NCBI GenBank assembly: GCA_004168015.1
Contig: SEYW01000016.1
Location: 38,825-102,824, forward strand
Length of the DNA: 64,000 nucleotides
Source: Methylolobus aquaticus
GTDB taxonomy: Bacteria > Pseudomonadota > Gammaproteobacteria > Methylococcales > Methylococcaceae
Reading direction: 5' to 3'
In this document: in pieces, positions 56,413 to 64,000 of the stretch
How positions within the stretch are numbered: position 1 is the first letter of the stretch
Layout of the letters: every line of letters starts with the position of its first letter
Made by a program: the position numbers and the translations under genes
Notes under the pieces: model-generated
What the model was told of the DNA's origin: nothing
What the model saw: the letters and a program-made list of their open reading frames with translations, nothing else
Database searches by the model: none

Positions 56413-57384
56413 ATGATGGCACGCGCCACGCTCGGACTGGTCCTGGGATTTGCCGTCGTGGCTGATGTTGCGGCGGCTCCCTATGCGTTCGTCACCAACC
56501 AGAAGGGCAATTCGGTCTCGATCATCGATACGGCGGTCGGGGCTGTCGTCAAGACGCTGCCGGTCGGTGCGGAACCTGCCGGTGTGGCCGTATCGGACGA
56601 CGGCGGTCGCGTCGTGGTGTCGAATCCAGGCAGTCAGTCGGTCTCCGTGATCGATGGTAAAAGACTGGAGTCGATGGCGGAGATGCCGGCGGGTCCTGGA
56701 CCCCTGGGTATCGCGATTGCGCCGAACGGTGAGCGCGCCTATGTCGCCGACTGGTATCAGCACCAGTTGCTTGTTTTCGATCTGGTGGCGATGCGGCAAA
56801 TTGGGGCCGTGGATGTGGGACGGTCACCGGCCGGCATCGCCGTGGCGGCCGACGGGGCGACCCTGTATGTCGCTAACCGGGATGACGACAGCGTGGCCGC
56901 GGTCGACACCCGGCACTTGGCCATGACGCGGCTCGTCGGCGTCGGCAAGCATCCGTTCGGCGTGACGCTGAATGCGTCGGGTACCCGGCTGTATGTCGCC
57001 AACGTGGAAAGCAACGACGTTAGCGTCATCAATCCGTGGACGATGACGGTAATCGACACTATCGCCGTGGGCGATCGACCTTACGCCGCAGCGCTCGGCT
57101 TCGCAGAACGCCGACTTTTCGTAACGAATCAGTACGACAACTCGGTTTCGGTCATTGATACGCAACAGCGCAAGGTCATCGCGACCCTACCCGTGGGCGA
57201 ATACCCGGAGGGAATCGGGGCGACTGCCGATGGTCGCTTGATCTATGTGGCAAACTGGTTCAGCAACAACGTCACGGTGATCGACGCGGAGCAACTCACG
57301 GTCACCGGCACGATTCCCACGGGCAATGGCAGTCGTGCGTTCGGGGCGTTCATTGCAGGGACTCCGGCCGCCGGCGCGCACTGA
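56413..57384 (+). CDS. YVTN beta-propeller repeat protein
   Basis: A secreted protein of 323 residues with a signal peptide (LGLVLGFAVVADVAAAP). Seven-odd repeats of about 40 residues carry the YVTN-like core, for example YAFVTNQKGNSVSIIDTA, YVANRDDDSVAAVDTR and FVTNQYDNSVSVIDTQ. Such proteins act as periplasmic or surface scaffolds and some bind PQQ-dehydrogenase partners. It follows the MxaD-like gene by 24 bases, so the two are one operon. Confidence 0.85.
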   Translation: MMARATLGLVLGFAVVADVAAAPYAFVTNQKGNSVSIIDTAVGAVVKTLPVGAEPAGVAVSDDGGRVVVSNPGSQSVSVIDGKRLESMAEMPAGPGPLGIAIAPNGERAYVADWYQHQLLVFDLVAMRQIGAVDVGRSPAGIAVAADGATLYVANRDDDSVAAVDTRHLAMTRLVGVGKHPFGVTLNASGTRLYVANVESNDVSVINPWTMTVIDTIAVGDRPYAAALGFAERRLFVTNQYDNSVSVIDTQQRKVIATLPVGEYPEGIGATADGRLIYVANWFSNNVTVIDAEQLTVTGTIPTGNGSRAFGAFIAGTPAAGAH

Positions 57385-57631
57385 CCGCCCAGACAGGGCG
57401 GAGCCCGTGTTTCGGGGGACCGGTTCGGTGGTGCAGGCCACGCGTACCGCTCCGTTCCACTTCTTCGCATCCTCCGTTCGACGTTGATCGAGCAAGCGTC
57501 GGCGTGGCCTTGCGCCTGTAGAAGTCGAAACGGGGTGGTCAGGGGCGTGCCCCTATTCCTGGATCTCTCGCCCGTAGCGATACCGTGCAGCGCCTGTGCC
57601 TCACCACACCCAGTCGAGTAGTGGAGAGAAG

Positions 57632-59173
57632 TCAGAGCTTTCGCAATGCGGCAAGAGCCTGGTCCACGTCGGGTGCCGCGCCATCGATGCGCAGGCTGGC
57701 GTCGCGCTCCTGCGGCAGCAGTGGCTCCCGTTCGCTACGCTGGCGATCGAGAACCGTCGCAGTGGCATCGGACGGGTCATGGGCGGTGCGCCGACGGGCA
57801 GCGATGCGCTCGCGGAGCAGTGCGTCGGGCGCGTCCACATCGAGAATGCGAAATGGCACGTGTAGCCGGTGCGCGAGCTCGCGCAGTTGGCCGCGTTCGG
57901 CCGCATGCAGGAACGTGGCATCAACGATGACGGACAGGCCGGCGCCGAGCAGTCCCGATGCGATCTCTGCAAGGCGCGCATAGGTGCGTCGGGTCATGTC
58001 GGCGGTGTAGAGGTTCGGGCCGGTGAGGTTCGTTGCCAGGCGCTTTCGTTCGACATCCGAACGCACTCGAATGGCGCCAAGTTTCTCTGCCAGACGGCCG
58101 GCAATCGTCGATTTGCCACTCCCGGAAAGCCCGTGGGTTATGAGCAACAGAGGGCTTCGCGGCGTGATGGCGCGGTGCGCGTAGGAGAGATAGTCCCGGT
58201 ACGCGGTGTCGTGACGTTCGTGGTCGGCCGGGTCTCGTGTTGCTGCCCGTGTCAGGCGCGCGACCTTAGCGCGGACCAGCGCCCGATACACACAGTAAAA
58301 GGGCCACAAGCTCAGGCCGGCATAATCACCGAGGATTTCCTCGTAACGGTTGATGAACCGGTAGGCGAGGTGCGTCAACGCGTGTACCTCGAGGTCCATG
58401 GTCAGAAAGGCCACTTCGCTGATGATGTCGATCCAACGCAGTTCGGGGGAGAACTCGATGGCATCGAATGGCGTCGGCTGTCCCTCGATCAGAGCGAGGT
58501 TTCCCAGATGGAGGTCGCCATGGCATTCGCGGACGTAACCCCCTGCCCGCCGCCTGACCAGTGTCTGCGAGAGAGACTGGAGTTGCCGCCGGCTCCAGGC
58601 GTCGAGTTCGTCAAGCCACCGGCGCTCCTCCTCGCTGCCAGCCGATCGTAGCAGGAACGACACGTTTTCCTCGACCGCCCGGGCCACGGTTTCAGGGCTC
58701 CCAAAGAGCGTCTCGAGTCCAGCCGGCGGCACCTCGTTGTGGAACGACGCGAGTCGTTCGGCCAACGCATCGATGCAGTGTTCGGTGATCCGTCCGCCTG
58801 AGGCGAGCTGGCTGAACACGGCGTCGCCCGCGAACTGCTGCATCCGAACGGCGTACTCGAACGCCTTGCCGTCCCCGCTGATTACCGGCTGCGTGGGGGT
58901 GCCGGTGATCGGCACCACATCGAGGTAGAGTCCGGGAGCGGTGCGCTGGTTTACTCGCAGTTCTTCCAGGCAGAACGCATGTCGCAGCGCCAACGTCGAG
59001 AAGTCGAGAAAACCGAGGTTGACCGGCTTTTTGATCTTATAGGCGAAGCGGCCGGTCAGGATCACCCAGGAGATATGGGTTTCCAGCAGGCTGAGCTCGG
59101 TGATGCGATGCGGATAGGCCTCGGGCCTGAGCAGGCCCTTGATCCACCCTGCGTGTGACTCATGCGCACGCAC
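57632..59173 (-). CDS. Two-domain protein: APH-like kinase fold plus P-loop nucleotide kinase
   Basis: The N-terminal half (residues 1 to about 330) resembles the aminoglycoside phosphotransferase/COG2187 family, with REHGDLHLGNL-like ECHGDLHLGNLALIEG and FDAIEFSPELRWIDI motifs. The C-terminal half is a P-loop kinase (LLITHGLSGSGKSTIAGRLAEKL; Walker A) of the COG0645 type. The 513-residue fusion is seen in many proteobacteria but its substrate is unknown. The start overlaps the rnd stop by 14 bases, so they are co-transcribed. Confidence 0.85.
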   Translation of the reverse strand: MRAHESHAGWIKGLLRPEAYPHRITELSLLETHISWVILTGRFAYKIKKPVNLGFLDFSTLALRHAFCLEELRVNQRTAPGLYLDVVPITGTPTQPVISGDGKAFEYAVRMQQFAGDAVFSQLASGGRITEHCIDALAERLASFHNEVPPAGLETLFGSPETVARAVEENVSFLLRSAGSEEERRWLDELDAWSRRQLQSLSQTLVRRRAGGYVRECHGDLHLGNLALIEGQPTPFDAIEFSPELRWIDIISEVAFLTMDLEVHALTHLAYRFINRYEEILGDYAGLSLWPFYCVYRALVRAKVARLTRAATRDPADHERHDTAYRDYLSYAHRAITPRSPLLLITHGLSGSGKSTIAGRLAEKLGAIRVRSDVERKRLATNLTGPNLYTADMTRRTYARLAEIASGLLGAGLSVIVDATFLHAAERGQLRELAHRLHVPFRILDVDAPDALLRERIAARRRTAHDPSDATATVLDRQRSEREPLLPQERDASLRIDGAAPDVDQALAALRKL

Positions 59174-60332
59174 TGTCGGTAACCCGGAGCACGCCTTCGA
59201 CGATGCAAAGACTTTTCGTGCCGCGCAGGATGGCCAGCAGTTCCTGTCCGGCCAGCGCTCCGCGCCAGCCCTGCAGCAGGGGGCTGCCTTCGGGGGTTGC
59301 GATGAACTCGCGGAGTTCGCGTCGGCTCGCGATCAGGGCCGGATTCAAGGAACACTCGGCACCCTTCAGGCGTAGCAGCGCGGTGAAGACATCGAGCAGC
59401 GCCTCCTGTGTCGGGGTTTCTGGTGCCGGGCGGGCCTTCGGAGCACGGGACACCGGCGCCACATCGCTGGCCGCGTGCACGATGCGCAGCAAAGCGTCAC
59501 CAAAGCGCTTCGCGCTTCGTTCGTCCAGCCCCTTGGCCCGCTTCAGGGCGGCGATATCCTTCGGCCGCTGTCGGGCGATTTCCATCAAAGCCTCATCTTT
59601 GGCGATCCAGCTGCGAGGGCAGTCCTGCGTTCTGGCGAGGCGCTCTCGCCAGGCCGCAAGCGTTTGCAGCAGCCTGCCTTCCCGTTCCGCCAGCTGACCG
59701 CTGCCGCCGATCCGCAGCCAGGCATCCTGTGGATCAGGGTCATACAGTGCGGGGTTGATCAGTTTGGCCGTTTCCTCGTCGACCCATTCGCGGCGACCCA
59801 GTTGCGCGAGGCGCGCCGCGAGGCGCAGGTAGATTTGACCCAGGTAGAGGACGTCGTCGACGGCATATTGCAGTTGCGCTTCGGATAGCGGGCGCGCGGA
59901 CCAGTCGGTGCGCGTATGGCCCTTTTCGATCTGGGCGCCGACAAGTTCGGCCGCGAGTGCAGCGTATCCGATCTGGTCGGCAAGACCCGTATACGGTGCG
60001 GCGATCTGGGTGTCGAACACAGGACTGGGCAGACGTCCCGCGCGCGCTCGGCACAAGACCTCGAGGTCCTGACGCCCGGAATGGAACACCTTCACGACCT
60101 GTGGGTGATCAAACAATGGGTCCAGGGCGGACAAGTCAGGGCAGGCGAGGGGGTCGATGCAGGCGACACGATCCGTCGTCGCGATCTGCAACAGGCAGAA
60201 CTTGGGAAAGTAGGTCCGTTCACGCAGGAACTCCGTGTCGAGCGCTATCCAGGGCGGGGTGCCGAGCTCCTCGCAGAATATCCGCAGGCTTTCGGGGCTA
60301 TCGATGAAACTCACGTTGGGGGGTGCGCTCAT
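59160..60332 (-). CDS. rnd: Ribonuclease D
   Basis: RNase D trims 3' ends of tRNA precursors. From the ATG at 60332 it has 390 residues. Exonuclease motifs: IALDTEFLRERTYFPKFCLLQ (DxE), VFHSGRQDLEVL and YAVDDVLYLGQIY with the catalytic Tyr/Asp, followed by an HRDC domain (RSWIAKDEALMEIARQRP). A longer frame goes through the tRNA genes and is not real. Two tRNA genes lie directly upstream, on the other strand. Confidence 0.93.
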   Translation of the reverse strand: MSAPPNVSFIDSPESLRIFCEELGTPPWIALDTEFLRERTYFPKFCLLQIATTDRVACIDPLACPDLSALDPLFDHPQVVKVFHSGRQDLEVLCRARAGRLPSPVFDTQIAAPYTGLADQIGYAALAAELVGAQIEKGHTRTDWSARPLSEAQLQYAVDDVLYLGQIYLRLAARLAQLGRREWVDEETAKLINPALYDPDPQDAWLRIGGSGQLAEREGRLLQTLAAWRERLARTQDCPRSWIAKDEALMEIARQRPKDIAALKRAKGLDERSAKRFGDALLRIVHAASDVAPVSRAPKARPAPETPTQEALLDVFTALLRLKGAECSLNPALIASRRELREFIATPEGSPLLQGWRGALAGQELLAILRGTKSLCIVEGVLRVTDSACA

Positions 60333-60454
60333 GGCAGTGGGGCAGAAGTTTTCTGGTTCTCCGGCGGAGGGGGATGACCTTACACGGGTCACAGGCTTGC
60401 GCCGCGTCATTCTAGGCGAAACGCGAAACGTCCGCGGGATCTTGCACAGAGGCG

Positions 60455-60483
60455 TTGACGTACCACTTCGGCTTAGGCACAAT
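60455..60483 (+). promoter_or_regulatory. Promoter of the tRNA pair
   Basis: TTGACG (60455-60460), a 17-base spacer and CACAAT (60478-60483) lie 14 bases upstream of tRNA-Arg. Confidence 0.5.
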
Positions 60484-60496
60484 ACGCGTTCTGTGT

Positions 60497-60573
60497 GCGC
60501 CTGTAGCTCAGTTGGATAGAGTACCTGGCTACGAACTAGGTGGTCGGGAGTTCGAATCTCTCCAGGCGCGCCA
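60497..60573 (+). tRNA. tRNA-Arg (anticodon ACG)
   Basis: Acceptor stem GCGCCTG/CAGGCGC, D-arm (TAGCTCAGTTGGATAGA), anticodon loop CTACGAA with ACG at 60531-60533, T-arm GTTCGAATC, encoded CCA at 60571-60573. All arms pair. Confidence 0.96.
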
Positions 60574-60614
60574 GCCTTGTGACGCACGTCCACACGTCCA
60601 AAGGCAGATTCTAT

Positions 60615-60690
60615 TCCCCTGTAGCTCAGTCGGTAGAGCAGCTGGCTGTTAACCAGCGGGTCGGCGGTTCGAGCCCGTCCGGGGGAGCCA
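60615..60690 (+). tRNA. tRNA-Asn (anticodon GTT)
   Basis: Acceptor stem TCCCCTG/CGGGGGA, anticodon loop CTGTTAA with GTT at 60648-60650, T-loop GGTTCGAGCC, encoded CCA. It lies 41 bases after tRNA-Arg and probably shares its transcript. Confidence 0.96.
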
Positions 60691-60783
60691 TCTTGTCGGA
60701 TGAGGTTGGGTGATTTCCAGCCTCTCCGGTCTTCGCGCTCACCGTTGAAGCTTCCTTTCAGGTGATGTTGCGTCTGCCATGCA

Positions 60784-60812
60784 TTGACGGGCATTTTCAT
60801 TGATCATACAAT
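60784..60812 (+). promoter_or_regulatory. Promoter of the str operon
   Basis: TTGACG (60784-60789) and TACAAT (60807-60812) with an ideal 17-base spacer lie 74 bases before rpsL. Confidence 0.65.
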
Positions 60813-60885
60813 GCTCTGCTTAACCCGTGTACCGAGAGGACGCGCGGGTCAGGTTAGCAATGCGACATGATTCTGGAGTTTGGTG

Positions 60886-61260
60886 ATGACCACGATCAAC
60901 CAATTGGTTCGGAAGCCAAGGGTTAGCAAGAAAGACAAGAGTACCGTGCCCGCTCTGGATGGCTGTCCGCAGCGCCGTGGAGTTTGCACTCGAGTGTACA
61001 CGACGACCCCGAAGAAGCCCAACTCGGCACTTCGCAAAGTGGCTCGTGTGCGCCTGACGAATGGCGCGGAAGTCACGACCTACATTGGCGGTGAAGGCCA
61101 TAACCTTCAGGAGCACTCGGTCATCCTGATTCGTGGCGGCCGTGTAAAGGACTTGCCGGGTGTGCGCTATCACGTGGTGCGCGGCAGTTTGGATACCGCG
61201 GGCGTCCAGAAGCGGCGCCAAGCGCGTTCGAAGTACGGCGCGAAGCGCCCCAAGAGCTAA
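60886..61260 (+). CDS. rpsL: 30S ribosomal protein S12
   Basis: S12 shapes the decoding centre of the 30S subunit. The 124-residue protein starts at the ATG at 60886 after TCTGGAG. The conserved loops [11 protein letters not shown] (Lys43) and [12 protein letters not shown] (Lys88 region) carry the usual streptomycin-sensitive residues. First gene of rpsL-rpsG-fusA-tuf. Confidence 0.97.
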   Translation: MTTINQLVRKPRVSKKDKSTVPALDGCPQRRGVCTRVYTTTPKKPNSALRKVARVRLTNGAEVTTYIGGEGHNLQEHSVILIRGGRVKDLPGVRYHVVRGSLDTAGVQKRRQARSKYGAKRPKS

Positions 61261-61275
61261 TAGGGTAGGCGTTTT

Positions 61276-61746
61276 ATGTCCAGAAGAAGAAGGTCAGAGC
61301 GGCGGGAAGTAATTCCGGACCCGCGCTTCGGTAGTGAAGTGCTGGCGCGTTTCGTAAACATGATCATGGAGAGCGGCAAGAAGTCGGTAGCCGAAAAGAT
61401 CGTGTATGGCGCGATGGACAGAATCGAGTCTCGGGTCAGTCAGGATTCGCTCGAAGTGCTGACCAAGGCCCTCGAAAATGTTCAGCCTATCGTCGAGGTG
61501 AAATCCCGGCGTGTTGGTGGCGCGACGTATCAGGTGCCCATTGAGGTTCGTCCCTCGCGGCGCATGGCGCTCGGGATGCGCTGGATCATCGATGCCGCGC
61601 GGAAGCGCGGTGAAAAGGGCATGGTGACGAAGCTGGCAGGCGAGTTGCTCGATGCGCATGAGAACCGCGGTGCCGCCGTCAAGAAGCGTGAAGACACGCA
61701 CCGGATGGCCGAGGCCAACAAGGCCTTTTCGCATTACCGCTGGTAA
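61276..61746 (+). CDS. rpsG: 30S ribosomal protein S7
   Basis: S7 nucleates the head of the 30S subunit by binding 16S rRNA. The 156-residue product begins [19 protein letters not shown], then [15 protein letters not shown], and ends with [15 protein letters not shown], the standard short form. Fifteen bases follow rpsL. Confidence 0.97.
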   Translation: MSRRRRSERREVIPDPRFGSEVLARFVNMIMESGKKSVAEKIVYGAMDRIESRVSQDSLEVLTKALENVQPIVEVKSRRVGGATYQVPIEVRPSRRMALGMRWIIDAARKRGEKGMVTKLAGELLDAHENRGAAVKKREDTHRMAEANKAFSHYRW

Positions 61747-61782
61747 ATACTTCTTCCAATACCCCTAACTGGATTCCTAGCT

Positions 61783-63876
<2,094 letters not shown>

Positions 63877-63892
63877 TTCGGCGCCGGATTAG

Positions 63893-64000
<108 letters not shown>

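Noticed and set aside
60333..60800. Long upstream extension of ribonuclease D
   Set aside because: It reads antisense through both tRNA genes and gives the well-known spurious GEIRTPDHLVRS-type peptides; the ATG at 60332 fits the family.
60886..61260. Streptomycin-resistance alleles in rpsL
   Set aside because: The residues at the usual resistance positions are the wild-type lysines.

Overview
The window is about 64 kb of GC-rich, densely coding chromosomal DNA with no phage, insertion-sequence or CRISPR signature. Gene content and order (divergent pilTU and yggS-proC-yggT, a complete nqrABCDEF-nqrM set, rpsL-rpsG-fusA-tuf, sbcB, rnd, rodZ, xseAB, trmJ, suhB) point to a free-living gammaproteobacterium. 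A purple-sulfur, methylotroph or Competibacter-like lineage is my guess from GC content and gene mix; it is not proven by the sequence.

Left part (1-34.3 kb). Twitching-motility ATPases pilT-pilU sit opposite yggS-proC-yggT, but about 2.6 kb has been inserted between them. The insert holds a zinc-ribbon methyltransferase and a likely small RNA with an anti-Shine-Dalgarno motif. There follow gloB with a membrane-anchored MutS-like ATPase, an HTTM/DCC1 fusion, rmuC, a sugar C-methyltransferase-type protein, rodZ, and xseB-xseA with a DUF5710 domain fused to XseA. Next come an alkB-NUDIX pair, a rhomboid protease, a VanX-like dipeptidase with a CnoX-type thioredoxin, cysE-trmJ divergent from suhB, an MscS-type channel with cstA, a YkuD protein, a LEA-type lipoprotein, a phospholipase-D-type cardiolipin synthase and a UDP-sugar epimerase.

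Right part (34.4-64 kb). A UDP-glucose dehydrogenase and two glycosyltransferases form a small exopolysaccharide locus, followed by a gene-poor, apparently decayed stretch (38.15-39.06 kb). A Cax-type antiporter lacking any canonical start codon lies next to egtB-egtD, which runs into an ABC ATPase and FtsX-like permease. Then come the Na+-translocating NADH:quinone reductase operon with its maturation factor NqrM, sbcB, a MxaD-like secreted protein with a YVTN beta-propeller, a two-domain kinase overlapping rnd, tRNA-Arg(ACG), tRNA-Asn(GTT) and the str operon, cut off inside tuf.

Two larger-scale signals stand out. In hand-counted lines, plus-strand base composition changes from C-rich to G-rich near 34.3-34.45 kb, and gene orientation shifts the same way, as at a replication origin or an inversion boundary. 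A separate intergenic region (22.3-22.95 kb) holds consensus DnaA boxes and an AT-only-like tract.
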